This document shows, in pieces, positions 8,249 through 16,361 of a DNA stretch of 64,000 bases; within the stretch, counting starts at the first letter, position 1; every line of letters begins with the position of its first letter. Location: the IMG/VR virus record IMGVR_UViG_3300031787_000039, positions 1 through 64,000 of that record. One strand, written 5' to 3'. The translations under genes and the position numbers were made by a program. The stretch comes from a virus. Below the pieces are notes generated by a model, which had not been told where the DNA came from, searched no databases, and worked only from the letters and a program-made list of their open reading frames with translations.

Positions 8249-8460
8249 CACTTTTTATTTTGCAACTCCTTGGTTACCGCCACTTCGTTAGTAACGATAT
8301 ACCTTAAAATTTGTTTTCGTATCAATATATATTTATTCTTTTGTTTATTATTGGTAGCAGAGTCAATTTCACGCTGAAGTGTTGTATACACATATCCAGC
8401 AAAATTCTTAAAGTCTTTACTTCTAAAGTCGCTAATCAATTGTTTTAGATACTCAGACAT
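8248..8460 (-). CDS. Small conserved helical protein (70 aa)
   Basis: The frame from the ATG at 8460 reads MSEYLKQLISDFRSKDFKNF... and ends KELQNKK, an all-helical, Lys-rich protein. A longer open frame exists upstream, but it would overlap the preceding 309-aa gene almost entirely; the ATG at 8460 overlaps it by only 8 bases. Its stop forms a TGATG junction with the nucleotidyltransferase gene, so the two are probably translationally coupled. It could assist that enzyme, but no motif shows this. Confidence 0.7.
   Translation of the reverse strand: MSEYLKQLISDFRSKDFKNFAGYVYTTLQREIDSATNNKQKNKYILIRKQILRYIVTNEVAVTKELQNKK
8330..8336 (-). promoter_or_regulatory. Possible late promoter motif (ATAAATA)
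   Basis: ATAAATA lies on the minus strand about 82 bases upstream of the nucleotidyltransferase start, inside the 70-aa gene. The distance is longer than for the other late promoters here, so this is only a candidate. Confidence 0.4.
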
Positions 8461-9382
8461 ACTGCTTGATAGACCTACCACCCTTTGCGCTGATGACCAT
8501 TCTAGCACCTTTAACACCATAGTTGTCTCTATCTCCCTTATAAATCGCCATAAAAACTGGTTCATAATTTCCAGTGATAGCATCACCATTATTATGAGTT
8601 TGTGATGAAGCAATCAACTTATACTTTCCAGTGGTTACCATTTGTATATTTACAGTTCCCTGAAGGAGAAGGTCAACATTCTGTATACTCGAAGGACCGC
8701 CATATCCATTACCATATACAGACATCATTTTCAATCTTGTATCTTTAATCTGTCTAGCAACAGTTGTGGCTGGTGGAATACCATTAGGATACATTTCTCG
8801 TATTGTCGCAACAAATGCCTGAGTTTCTGGGTGAGAAGCAAGAACTGGTTCACCTCTTACAGTAATACCTCCCCACTGCTGAATAGCAGTTGCCGATAAT
8901 CCATCCTTATGTGATACAAAACCAACCATTCTACCCTGGTCATCTCTAAAATGAAAGTCTGACTTCGGTGTTCCTGGTGTGCTTTCTACAGCAACAACTC
9001 TATAATAGTTTTTGCCTATCTTTAAAGTAACAATATCACTACCATTTTTCTGCTTTATTTCCTCAAGTTTTCTTCTGATAAGTCTAACCTGCTCATCCTC
9101 TGCAGCAGTAGTATTTTGAGTTCTTCCAGAAAAAGTAGAGTCTTTATATAACTGGGTTAGTCTAATTAAACTGTTCGTTACTGTTGGTAAGACAATACTT
9201 TGACCCTGCTGATATTGTGCTAGATCATCTACACTGTTTAAAGTCTTAGCAACTCTTGGATCTATCTTTACTTTTAAACCATTTCCCTCAACAAGAGTAA
9301 AATCACCTCTACTAGCAATTCTAGTCTTAAAAAGAGAAAAGTTGTTTCTTTTTTTTAGTTCTGCAGGTGATAATGAAGCCAT
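8453..9382 (-). CDS. Conserved phage protein, possible PD-(D/E)XK-type nuclease fold
   Basis: The 309-residue product has a Lys/Arg-rich N-terminus, a helix rich in charge (about 93-113) and a beta-rich core. That core contains TPGTPKSDF (S141-D142) followed after 14 residues by FVSHKDG (S157-H158-K159) and then AIQQWGGI. The spacing and the P-K-x-D / x-H-K pattern recall PD-(D/E)XK nucleases in which the second acidic residue is replaced. This is inference, and a structural role is also possible. A CTAAATA late promoter motif lies 14 bases upstream of the ATG. A short-spaced AAGG is the only ribosome site. Confidence 0.75.
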   Translation of the reverse strand: MASLSPAELKKRNNFSLFKTRIASRGDFTLVEGNGLKVKIDPRVAKTLNSVDDLAQYQQGQSIVLPTVTNSLIRLTQLYKDSTFSGRTQNTTAAEDEQVRLIRRKLEEIKQKNGSDIVTLKIGKNYYRVVAVESTPGTPKSDFHFRDDQGRMVGFVSHKDGLSATAIQQWGGITVRGEPVLASHPETQAFVATIREMYPNGIPPATTVARQIKDTRLKMMSVYGNGYGGPSSIQNVDLLLQGTVNIQMVTTGKYKLIASSQTHNNGDAITGNYEPVFMAIYKGDRDNYGVKGARMVISAKGGRSIKQYV

Positions 9383-9395
9383 TACCTTTTTGAAC

Positions 9396-9402
9396 TATTT
9401 AG
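9396..9402 (-). promoter_or_regulatory. T4-type late promoter (CTAAATA)
   Basis: CTAAATA on the minus strand begins directly at the 3' end of the tRNA-Leu gene and lies 14 bases upstream of the ATG at 9382. Confidence 0.65.
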
Positions 9403-9484
9403 TGCTCGTGAGAGGACTTGAACCTCCACAGATTACTCTACTGGAACCTAAACCCAGCGCGTCTACCAATTCCGCCACACGAGC
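9403..9484 (-). tRNA. tRNA-Leu (anticodon UAG)
   Basis: The minus strand folds as a class II tRNA. The 7-bp acceptor stem is GCTCGTG with CACGAGC. The D-arm contains the G18-G19 box (AATTGGTAGACG). The anticodon stem CTGGG/TCCAG has loop TTTAGGT (anticodon TAG). The T-arm carries GGTTCAAGTCC. The variable arm is long, as expected for tRNA-Leu. The discriminator is A and no CCA is encoded. Confidence 0.95.
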
Positions 9485-9486
9485 AA

Positions 9487-9560
9487 TGGAGAATAGCGGA
9501 CTCGAACCGCTGACATCCTGCTTGCAAAGCAGGCGCTCTACCAGACTGAGCTAATTCCCC
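9487..9560 (-). tRNA. tRNA-Ala (anticodon UGC)
   Basis: The acceptor stem is GGGGAAT with ATTCTCC (one G-U pair). The D-arm is AGCTCAGTCTGGTAGAGC. The anticodon stem is CCTGC/GCAGG with loop TTTGCAA (anticodon TGC). The T-arm is GCGGTTCGAGTCCGC. It lies two bases from tRNA-Leu, so the pair is probably cut from one transcript. Confidence 0.96.
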
Positions 9561-9564
9561 AAGG

Positions 9565-9578
9565 GACCCTTTCGGGTC
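9565..9578 (-). other. Short stable hairpin before the tRNA pair
   Basis: The minus strand reads GACCC-GAAA-GGGTC, a 5-bp stem with a GNRA tetraloop, 4 bases from the tRNA-Ala 5' end. There is no T-tract, so it is more likely an RNA-processing or stability element than a terminator. Confidence 0.45.
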
Positions 9579-9588
9579 GTTTGCTGGT

Positions 9589-9759
9589 TTATTCTACCAC
9601 AGCACCAATAGCATCGTCAAGGTCAGCAATGACCTCACGAATCTCAAAGACACGCTCTGGGCAAGAAGCATCAGTAGAGTATCCTTTTTGAGAATCAAAG
9701 AGAACTTGACGGACTGCTGCTGCAGCACGAACATTCATTTCAACTTTTACATTTTTCAT
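9589..9759 (-). CDS. Small hypothetical protein (56 aa)
   Basis: The frame from the ATG at 9759 reads MKNVKVEMNVRAAAAVRQVL... and ends AIGAVVE. It looks like a compact alpha-helical protein with acidic C-terminal helices. It overlaps the mazG stop by ATGA and is followed at once by the tRNA pair. I do not recognise a function. The tight coupling to mazG and the absence of any gap argue that it is real. Confidence 0.65.
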   Translation of the reverse strand: MKNVKVEMNVRAAAAVRQVLFDSQKGYSTDASCPERVFEIREVIADLDDAIGAVVE

Positions 9760-10172
9760 CGGTCGTCAGAAGCACGGTTTTCGGAGAAGTAAACATCAAA
9801 AGCACCTTCAGGATAACGCTTAAGAAGTTTCTGCACATTACGAGCAACAACATCATCAAGAGAAACACCTAGAGCCATACATGCCTGAGCAACATACCAC
9901 ATGATATCGCCCAACTCAATAATCAGGTGCTCACGGTTGTCCTCATTATAAGGTTTACCTTGAAATACCATTTTCTTGACGATTTCCATAAACTCACCGC
10001 CTTCGGCATTGATACCAACGGCAGCAGTCAGGAGACGCTCAATGTTTGCACCCTTCTCATCAAGTGCAACTAGGCGGTCAGAGAGAGCAAGAAAGTCCTT
10101 AGATGCATCAGAAGTTACAGCATCTACAAACTCAGCATACTTATCAAAATCAACGTGTTTTGCAGTTTCCAT
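9756..10172 (-). CDS. mazG: MazG-like nucleotide pyrophosphohydrolase
   Basis: The 138-residue protein carries the MazG metal-binding set E57-x2-E60 (AEGGEFME) and E86-x2-D89 (ELGDIMWY). Family members hydrolyse nucleoside triphosphates to monophosphates. In marine cyanophages mazG is a common host-derived metabolic gene, thought to alter nucleotide or alarmone pools during infection. It is a single-domain form, as usual in these phages. It overlaps gene 41 by one base (TAATG) and the 56-aa gene by four. I see no promoter of its own, so it is probably expressed with the replication genes. Confidence 0.93.
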   Translation of the reverse strand: METAKHVDFDKYAEFVDAVTSDASKDFLALSDRLVALDEKGANIERLLTAAVGINAEGGEFMEIVKKMVFQGKPYNEDNREHLIIELGDIMWYVAQACMALGVSLDDVVARNVQKLLKRYPEGAFDVYFSENRASDDR

Positions 10173-11551
10173 TAAAATTTAAATCCCTCAAACGACTTTT
10201 TAGGTTTCTTGTCTTCGTAATCATTATACTCGTCATCCTGCCCAGAGTCAAGTATGTCCTTTTGGGCGGACTGTTCACAATCATACAGTCTCATCTTCGC
10301 TCTGTCAATACCCACAATGAAACGCTTGTAGATAGTTGGATCATTATAGCGATTCTTCAACTGCTTCACCATGAGTTGTCCAAGACCTTCCAACTCTTCG
10401 GTGGAAATAAGAGCAAACATAAGGTCAGCAGTAGCAGGAAGACCGAATGATTCAGAAGTATCAGTGAGTTCAACGTCACTACTACCGTAACCAGAGCGAG
10501 TAGTCTGGGTAGCTGATACGATTGGTACATTTGCTTCGACTGCAAGACCTCTAAGTTCTTCTGCAATTGCCTTAATATATGAATATGAATTTACAGAAAG
10601 GTTTGACTTATAGCGGGAGGAAGCACATATATTAAGGTAATCAATGAAAATAATATCAGGTCTAAATGACTTCTTAAGTGCGAGTTCATTAAGGAGTGCT
10701 TTAAAGTGCCCACTATGTGCCGATGCAGTAGGATATTCCTTAATTATAAGAGTCCCCTGAGTCTTCTTAGAAAGATTGGTAACCTTATTTTCAAATGTAG
10801 TTCTGGGAAGATCTGTTAGATCTTGGATATTGACATTGAGAAGGTTTGCATCAATACGTTCAGCAATTTTCTCTTCTGCCATCTCCATTGTAACGTAAAG
10901 CACATTGTGTCCGTTAAGCAGACAGGCGCTAGCCATATGACACATGAATAGAGACTTACCAACACCTGTCCCAGCAAGAGCGATGTTAAGAGTCTTGTTA
11001 GGAAGACCACCTTTCGTAATCTTGTTAAAGTATTCAAGATCAAACGGTATACGATCCTCCTTACGGTGATAAGAGTCATATCTTTCCTGAAAGTCTTGTA
11101 AGTAATCATGTCCAATGTGATTATCAAATGATACCGCTAAGGCATCAGAAAGAATTGCTGGGATAGCATCACGATTCTTTTTCTCATTATTACCATCAGC
11201 GATGGTAATAGATTCCATAAGTGCTAAGTAAATGGCGCGATCACGGCACCACTTCTCTGTAGTATCTAACAACCATTGTTGATCCACAGCAGTATCATGA
11301 AGAGATCCGCTAATTTCCCTAACTTCCTTAATTTCACTTTCAGTCAGATCAGTTCTACTCTCAAGTTCAATCTTGAGTGCTTCTGTTGTAATAGCGGAAC
11401 CATACTTCACAATGAAGTGAACTATCTCCTGAAAGATTACCTTTTCAGTACGCTGATCGAAGTAGTCTGGTTGAATGAAAGGAATTACTTTCCTAGAGTA
11501 TTCTTCATTATAAACAAGGTTCCTAAGAATAGTGGTTTCAATCCTTTCCAT
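10172..11551 (-). CDS. 41: Replicative DNA helicase, T4 gp41-like
   Basis: This is the hexameric 5'-3' fork helicase of the primosome, partner of the gp61 primase. The protein has 459 residues (T4: 475). An N-terminal helical domain precedes a RecA-type core with Walker A ALAGTGVGKS (191-200). The H1a-type VLYVTMEMAEEKIAERIDAN segment and Walker B IIFIDYLNI follow, as in DnaB-family helicases. The C-terminus is acidic (DDEYNDYED). It overlaps mazG downstream and the oxygenase upstream by one base each. Confidence 0.96.
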   Translation of the reverse strand: MERIETTILRNLVYNEEYSRKVIPFIQPDYFDQRTEKVIFQEIVHFIVKYGSAITTEALKIELESRTDLTESEIKEVREISGSLHDTAVDQQWLLDTTEKWCRDRAIYLALMESITIADGNNEKKNRDAIPAILSDALAVSFDNHIGHDYLQDFQERYDSYHRKEDRIPFDLEYFNKITKGGLPNKTLNIALAGTGVGKSLFMCHMASACLLNGHNVLYVTMEMAEEKIAERIDANLLNVNIQDLTDLPRTTFENKVTNLSKKTQGTLIIKEYPTASAHSGHFKALLNELALKKSFRPDIIFIDYLNICASSRYKSNLSVNSYSYIKAIAEELRGLAVEANVPIVSATQTTRSGYGSSDVELTDTSESFGLPATADLMFALISTEELEGLGQLMVKQLKNRYNDPTIYKRFIVGIDRAKMRLYDCEQSAQKDILDSGQDDEYNDYEDKKPKKSFEGFKF

Positions 11552-12099
11552 TATAAGTAATGCAAGTATGTACTTAACAAATATTTTGACCCACTAATAG
11601 GTGTCTTTCCCTGATGGGGAAACATCCATAGTGGGGGAAATACAACTAGAGAACCTTTGCAAGGTTTTATCTCGCAATGCTCAAAGACTGTATCCCCACC
11701 GATTTCAACGGTATTTAAATACCAGAAAAATGATAAAAATCTTCTGGCGCTAGAGTGATTGACGACATCGACGTGTGTATCAAATCTATCATCACCATTA
11801 GGATTATACCTCTTTATCCTAAATTCTTCAAACGAATGTTTTTCTGGTAAAGGATAGTTGGAAAAGTATGTGTAATACTTATTTTTATATTCTAAGGTAG
11901 TCCTAATAAGTAGATTATGAACAACCTCACAGATTTCTCTGTTTTGAGTAAGATTTAATTGTGTAAAATTTGGATATCCATCATTACTTACCCGTTCATG
12001 TTTATCCTGGTTTTCTTCAAAGTATGAGACCAATTGATCGCATACTTCATTGGAAAGGACCTTTGGATAAACATGAACAAAGTCTGATAAACTACCCAT
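11551..12099 (-). CDS. 2-oxoglutarate/Fe(II)-dependent oxygenase
   Basis: The 182-residue product shows the iron-binding triad His109-x-Asp111 (FDTHVD) and His162 (MFPHQG). A basic residue (Lys172) stands where 2-oxoglutarate is normally held by Arg or Lys. The fold pattern (RFLSFFWYLN, GGDTVFE, GSLVVFPP) is that of the prolyl-hydroxylase-like P4Hc family. Such genes are frequent in cyanophages; the substrate is unknown. It sits between uvsX (8-base overlap) and gene 41 (TAATG), which is unusual for a metabolic gene and could point to a role linked to replication proteins. Confidence 0.88.
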   Translation of the reverse strand: MGSLSDFVHVYPKVLSNEVCDQLVSYFEENQDKHERVSNDGYPNFTQLNLTQNREICEVVHNLLIRTTLEYKNKYYTYFSNYPLPEKHSFEEFRIKRYNPNGDDRFDTHVDVVNHSSARRFLSFFWYLNTVEIGGDTVFEHCEIKPCKGSLVVFPPLWMFPHQGKTPISGSKYLLSTYLHYL

Positions 12100-13093
12100 A
12101 AGAGAATTGTTCCTTCGCTATAGCATCAAGTTGCTGCATTACTTCTGGGGTGAAATACTGCTCTGGGTCTTTGAGGATTGCTTTAGCGTAGACTTTTTTT
12201 CCATCAATTTCATACCGACCTGCGACATTCTTCCAGAGACCGCCCAGTTCACCGAGTTCAAGAAGACCGTAATAACGATCAAGACCACGCTCATCGTAAT
12301 AGAGACGCACTTCCACATTTTGGTTCTCCTTGCTTAAACGTGACTTAGCAGTCTTAGCCTTGATAATGTTTCCAACGATTTCTGTTCCGTCTTTCTCCTT
12401 CTTCTTACTGAGATGAATGATAGTAGAAGCGGCATACTTAAGACCGCTACCACCACCCATTTCTTTTGTAGGAACGTAAGCGCCAATAACATCGTAGGTG
12501 TGGTTGGTTACAATCATTGGAATGTTTGCCTGACCCAACTTGAGTGTGAGCATACGGAAAGCACCTTTGATAAGTTGGGATTTGGTCATGTCCCGAACTT
12601 GTTTATCGTTCAGTGCGTCAGTGATCTCTTTCTCTGTGGAAAGCATACCCAGAGAGTCTAACACAAACATGCAGGGTTTGCGTTCTTCTAAAGGTTTTTT
12701 TAAGTAAATGTCCACTGCCTTGAGTGCCTTGCTACGGAACTCCTCAACAGTCACAACATTAACTACAACTAACCGATTGAGGTCAATACCCCTAGATTCG
12801 AGAAGGGATTTGTTAACAGCAGCTTCAGTGTCGAAATAGAGGCAATAACCATCAGGGTTGGTATCAAGAAAATTCTTAACCACAGCGAGAGAGAAGAAAG
12901 TCTTTCCAGTAGAAGACTCTCCAGCAATAGCAGTAATCTTATTCCCAGATACACCACCAAAAATACTACCTGAGACCAGTGCGTTAAAAATGAACGAACC
13001 TGTGTCAACGTAAGTTTCTGTTTCGTCGATGTCTGCAGCAAGTTTGGTATAGTCATCCCCAATCTCTTTTACAATATCTTTTAAAAAATCCAT
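12092..13093 (-). CDS. uvsX: Recombinase UvsX (RecA-like)
   Basis: The strand-exchange protein works with UvsY and gp46/47 in recombination-dependent replication. From the ATG at 13093 it has 333 residues, shorter than T4 UvsX. Walker A is GESSTGKTFF (about 61-70) and a Walker B type strand is MFVLDSLGML. The L2-region segment AKTAKSRLSKENQNVEVRLYY is present. The ATG is preferred over the GTG one codon earlier because it forms a TGATG overlap with the small gene upstream. Confidence 0.96.
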   Translation of the reverse strand: MDFLKDIVKEIGDDYTKLAADIDETETYVDTGSFIFNALVSGSIFGGVSGNKITAIAGESSTGKTFFSLAVVKNFLDTNPDGYCLYFDTEAAVNKSLLESRGIDLNRLVVVNVVTVEEFRSKALKAVDIYLKKPLEERKPCMFVLDSLGMLSTEKEITDALNDKQVRDMTKSQLIKGAFRMLTLKLGQANIPMIVTNHTYDVIGAYVPTKEMGGGSGLKYAASTIIHLSKKKEKDGTEIVGNIIKAKTAKSRLSKENQNVEVRLYYDERGLDRYYGLLELGELGGLWKNVAGRYEIDGKKVYAKAILKDPEQYFTPEVMQQLDAIAKEQFSYG

Positions 13094-13257
13094 CACGCTA
13101 CCATCCCGTATTGTTCACGAAGTATTTTTTTATAAGGCAGGTCTTGCTCACGCAATTCCTTTACCAGTTTGAGTTTTTGATACAATGCAGTATCACCACC
13201 AAGAGCCATTGCTTTTACAATAGTAGCAAGCTCATTGTCGTTAATAGGAAGATCCAT
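13093..13257 (-). CDS. Small conserved protein between gene 43 and uvsX (54 aa)
   Basis: The frame from the ATG at 13257 reads MDLPINDNELATIVKAMALG... and ends EQYGMVA. It is mainly helical. It is joined to gene 43 by TAATG and to uvsX by TGATG, so it belongs to the replication-recombination operon. T4 has a small gene (40) near this spot, but I see no convincing similarity to it. A helix-loop-helix or protein-adapter role is possible but unproven. Confidence 0.7.
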   Translation of the reverse strand: MDLPINDNELATIVKAMALGGDTALYQKLKLVKELREQDLPYKKILREQYGMVA

Positions 13258-15758
13258 TAAAAGAAAAATGATTCAAGGTTTACAGTTTTTTCGACAGACC
13301 ATCCAATCGAATCTAGGATAGACTTGAGTGGCTCTACGAAACTCTTTTCAAATTGTAGGTCATAGTCGATGTACTTGTCAAGACCAAGTTCCTTAGGAAA
13401 GTCTTGAATGAAGGAGATAATGTTCTCCTGGATGATATTTGGTTTTTTCAAATAGAGAAACTTAATTTTTTCTCCATTACCAATAAGTGAATATTTATTG
13501 GTTAGTTTTTTGTCTTTCACATAATGATTAAACAGCAGTGCTCCACGAATGTGAATCGGAGTTCCCTTCATATAAATGTCCGATGAAGAATGATATTTTC
13601 GAACATCAGATGCTGTCCTTGGAAAAGCGATAGATTCTGGAGGAAGTGTCTTGAATTCACGGCGACATTGTTCGATAAATTCAATAACCTCATCTTCAGT
13701 TCCGTTCATCATGAGTTTTAGACCATCCTTAATCATCTGACGGCAAGGAGCAGGTGTAGAAGACTTCACTGCTTCAATGCCCATCATCTTCAGTTTGGGT
13801 TCATTGTATTGAACACCCTCACTGTTCCATACGTTGAGAATGTATCGCTTCTTTGCGGTCCAAATACCACGTTCAGCGATATTCTCACGCTTCATCTGCA
13901 TTTTTTGTTCATATGCCGAAACGTAATCCGCAAGTTCCTGATAACTGGATTCGATGAATGGTTCCAACTTGTCGTGACAGATCTTATCAAGTATGGAAAC
14001 AATCGCTGCTTTATCGTCAGACTTATTACCAAAAAATTTAGTAACAAGAGGTCCCATATTAAGATAGATTGAATCGGTATCCGATGCAATAACATAGTCT
14101 ACTTCTTCAGTTTGCAAAAGTTTATTTAGATATGTATTTACTTTATTCTCAATCCAACGAATAGAGACTTGCCCAGAGAGTGTAATCGCTTCTGCGTTTG
14201 CGAGTTTGTAATATCTAAAATACTGGTTACCAATAGCGCCATAAGCAGAGTTCAATTGGATCTTGCGAGCCATCTGAATGTTGTTGCATCTTGCAATTTC
14301 CTTTTCAAGATCCTTTGTCTTTTTCTTTTCATACTCCTGCTTTGCTGCAAGCATTTTCTTCTTAAAGATAGTTCGATCCTTATAGATCTTTTCCATCAGT
14401 TCTGGAAGAAAACCACGAACATCTTTGCGGAACATAGCACCATTAGCACAAACGGCATAGTCCTTATACAACTCAAAAGTAAGATCTTGATTAAGAATCT
14501 TATCTACAGTAGCAGAAGGATGCCTTTCGTCCAGAAGAGTTTCTGGTGATATGTTGTATTGCATAATCAGGTGAGGATATAGTGAGTTCAAGTCAAAACT
14601 CACAACCCAGTCATACTTTCCAGGAATCGGTTCCTTCACATAGGCACCAGCATACTTAGAATCCTTATCAGAACGTTCCTTTGGGGGAATAACGATATTC
14701 CTTTGCTTCAGATAGTTGTAAATAATGGTATCCCACATACGGACTTGTGAGAATACATCAGCATAGTTTGCCTTAGCGTCATAAGCCATAGTGACGGCAA
14801 GTTCAATAAGTTTCATCTTGTCTTCCATACGGTCAACAAGTTCCACGTCAATGATGTTGTACTCTACAAACTTTTGCCAACCGTGCGTATAAAAGTCCTT
14901 GAAAGTATCAAATTCACTGTGATCCAGTTTTTTCTTACCAAGTTCTACACTTGCAATGTAATCTAGACGATACGATTCCTGTGCTTTATACGTGAACTTT
15001 TTATAAAGCTGAAGATAATCAAGTTGAGTGATACCACCAACATCATAGGAAATGTGTTTGCGACCAGCAATAAAAGTTTCTCTTTCAGTAACTAGACCCC
15101 AAGGTGATAGTCTTTTCATCAACTTTTCACCAAGAATTCTATCAATACGTCTTACTAGGTAAGGAATATCATACAGTTCACTGTTCCACCCAGTTACAAC
15201 TTCTGGAGTATTTTGCTCAATCATCCACCAGTTGATAAAATCATCCAGCAACTCATACTCTGTCCTAAAACCCTTATAGATCACATTATCTTGTTTATTT
15301 GAAAATGAACCCTTACCCCAAGTACGAATTTGTTTAGTTGCATAGTCCTGGATAGTAATAAGAAGTACTTCCTCAGCAGCAGATTCTACATCAGGAAATC
15401 CATTCTCCGATGCAACCTCAATGTCCAATGTTGTGATTTTGATTTTATTTGTATCAAACTTAATCTCCTCTTCAGGATACATCTCAGAAATATACTGGTA
15501 AATATATCCAGTATTTCCATAGATTTTAAAGTTTTCTACCCCCTCATACTTTTTGATGAACTCACGACAGTCACGAACACATCCTGGTTGAACTGCCTCC
15601 ACATAATCACCAGTCAGAGTTTGATATTTGGTTTTTTTGTTTGCGGGGACAAAAAGGGTCGGGTTGAACTTCTCACGAGTCATGAAGTGTTTACCATCTT
15701 CATAACCACGAACCAAGAAGTGGTCCCCGACCATTTGGACGTTTGTATAAAAGCGCAT
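13257..15758 (-). CDS. 43: DNA polymerase, T4 gp43-like (family B)
   Basis: This is the replicative polymerase with proofreading exonuclease. The protein has 833 residues (T4: 898). Exonuclease motifs are Exo I LDIEV (D112, E114), Exo II GWNSELYDIPYL and Exo III YNIIDVELV. Polymerase motifs are A (FDLNSLYPHLI), B (QLNSAYGAIGNQYF) and C (IASDTDSIYL). The C-terminus ends VNLESFFF, fitting the clamp-binding peptide that docks gp45. No intron or intein interrupts the gene. It is linked by TAATG to the genes on both sides. Confidence 0.98.
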   Translation of the reverse strand: MRFYTNVQMVGDHFLVRGYEDGKHFMTREKFNPTLFVPANKKTKYQTLTGDYVEAVQPGCVRDCREFIKKYEGVENFKIYGNTGYIYQYISEMYPEEEIKFDTNKIKITTLDIEVASENGFPDVESAAEEVLLITIQDYATKQIRTWGKGSFSNKQDNVIYKGFRTEYELLDDFINWWMIEQNTPEVVTGWNSELYDIPYLVRRIDRILGEKLMKRLSPWGLVTERETFIAGRKHISYDVGGITQLDYLQLYKKFTYKAQESYRLDYIASVELGKKKLDHSEFDTFKDFYTHGWQKFVEYNIIDVELVDRMEDKMKLIELAVTMAYDAKANYADVFSQVRMWDTIIYNYLKQRNIVIPPKERSDKDSKYAGAYVKEPIPGKYDWVVSFDLNSLYPHLIMQYNISPETLLDERHPSATVDKILNQDLTFELYKDYAVCANGAMFRKDVRGFLPELMEKIYKDRTIFKKKMLAAKQEYEKKKTKDLEKEIARCNNIQMARKIQLNSAYGAIGNQYFRYYKLANAEAITLSGQVSIRWIENKVNTYLNKLLQTEEVDYVIASDTDSIYLNMGPLVTKFFGNKSDDKAAIVSILDKICHDKLEPFIESSYQELADYVSAYEQKMQMKRENIAERGIWTAKKRYILNVWNSEGVQYNEPKLKMMGIEAVKSSTPAPCRQMIKDGLKLMMNGTEDEVIEFIEQCRREFKTLPPESIAFPRTASDVRKYHSSSDIYMKGTPIHIRGALLFNHYVKDKKLTNKYSLIGNGEKIKFLYLKKPNIIQENIISFIQDFPKELGLDKYIDYDLQFEKSFVEPLKSILDSIGWSVEKTVNLESFFF

Positions 15759-16012
15759 TATGCTGTTAGTTCAAGATACTTTTCAATAACTTCTTCTGTT
15801 GGGTCTGCGATGGTTAGAATATCTTCCGACCGAATCATTAATTCTCTCTGATTTGTTGCCTTTGGCCAAGGAATCATATCATCAATTGTCTTGAATAGAT
15901 ATGGGTTAATCAACCTACAGTTTGGATCACCTAACTGAGCATCAACCTCAATAACCTCACTGATAATAACATTATCAACGTCCATTAGCAAGCACTTAAT
16001 CGACTTGTCCAT
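15758..16012 (-). CDS. Small protein of the SIK-L...NP...PW paralog family (84 aa)
   Basis: It shares a pattern with two other products in this window (at 15996-16310 and 32610-33038). All have a SIK-type start, a GDP or similar turn, an NP/KP step, a PW step and a closing I-x-TI...P...IIE-x-Y segment. The lengths and short beta strands suggest a small beta-barrel, perhaps Sm-like; this is inference. It lies between the paralog and gene 43, coupled to both, so a role tied to replication or to regulation of the 43 mRNA is conceivable. Confidence 0.75.
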   Translation of the reverse strand: MDKSIKCLLMDVDNVIISEVIEVDAQLGDPNCRLINPYLFKTIDDMIPWPKATNQRELMIRSEDILTIADPTEEVIEKYLELTA

Positions 16013-16310
16013 TTACTTTCTCCTGATACATTTCAATAATAGAATTTAGTGGTTCAACAATAGTTACAATCCAGTCTGGAGTGACGAGAACATCTTCATC
16101 TTCGGTCAACAGAATCCATGGAGACAATGTAATCTCTACATTTCTATCATCAATAGCATTCTCATCTTCAGTAAGAAGAAGAGTTCTATTCACCTGAACC
16201 TTATGTGGTTTATTGAAAACGTAACCACGGACGCTATCTTCAGATACAAGTTCTTTTATATCAGAAACAACTTGTTCACCAGACTTCAATAATACAAGTT
16301 TGATTGACAT
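15996..16310 (-). CDS. Small protein of the SIK-L...NP...PW paralog family (104 aa)
   Basis: It begins MSIKLVLLKSGEQVVSDIKE and continues with GYVFNKPHKVQV, ITLSPWILLTEDED and IVTIVEPLNSIIEMYQE. The layout (strand, GE turn, strand, KP, long loop, PW, strand, terminal helix) suggests a small SH3- or Sm-like barrel. A consensus sigma70-type promoter lies about 25-50 bases upstream, so this is the first gene of the unit that leads into polymerase 43. It overlaps the 84-aa paralog by 17 bases. Confidence 0.78.
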   Translation of the reverse strand: MSIKLVLLKSGEQVVSDIKELVSEDSVRGYVFNKPHKVQVNRTLLLTEDENAIDDRNVEITLSPWILLTEDEDVLVTPDWIVTIVEPLNSIIEMYQEKVNGQVD

Positions 16311-16332
16311 TAATTACTCAACTCCTCAAGTC

Positions 16333-16361
16333 ATTCTACCAATAAAAAGGGGAGGTGTCAA
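16333..16361 (-). promoter_or_regulatory. Sigma70-type promoter TTGACA-N17-TAGAAT
   Basis: The minus strand has a perfect -35 (TTGACA, 16356-16361) and a -10 TAGAAT (16333-16338) separated by exactly 17 bases. The -35 lies inside the terminator hairpin of the hsp20 unit. It should be read by host RNA polymerase and drive the genes leading into 43. Confidence 0.75.

Noticed and set aside
8461-8613. Longer N-terminal form of the 70-aa protein
   Set aside because: The extension lies wholly inside the conserved end of the 309-aa gene and has no ribosome site; the internal ATG gives normal spacing.
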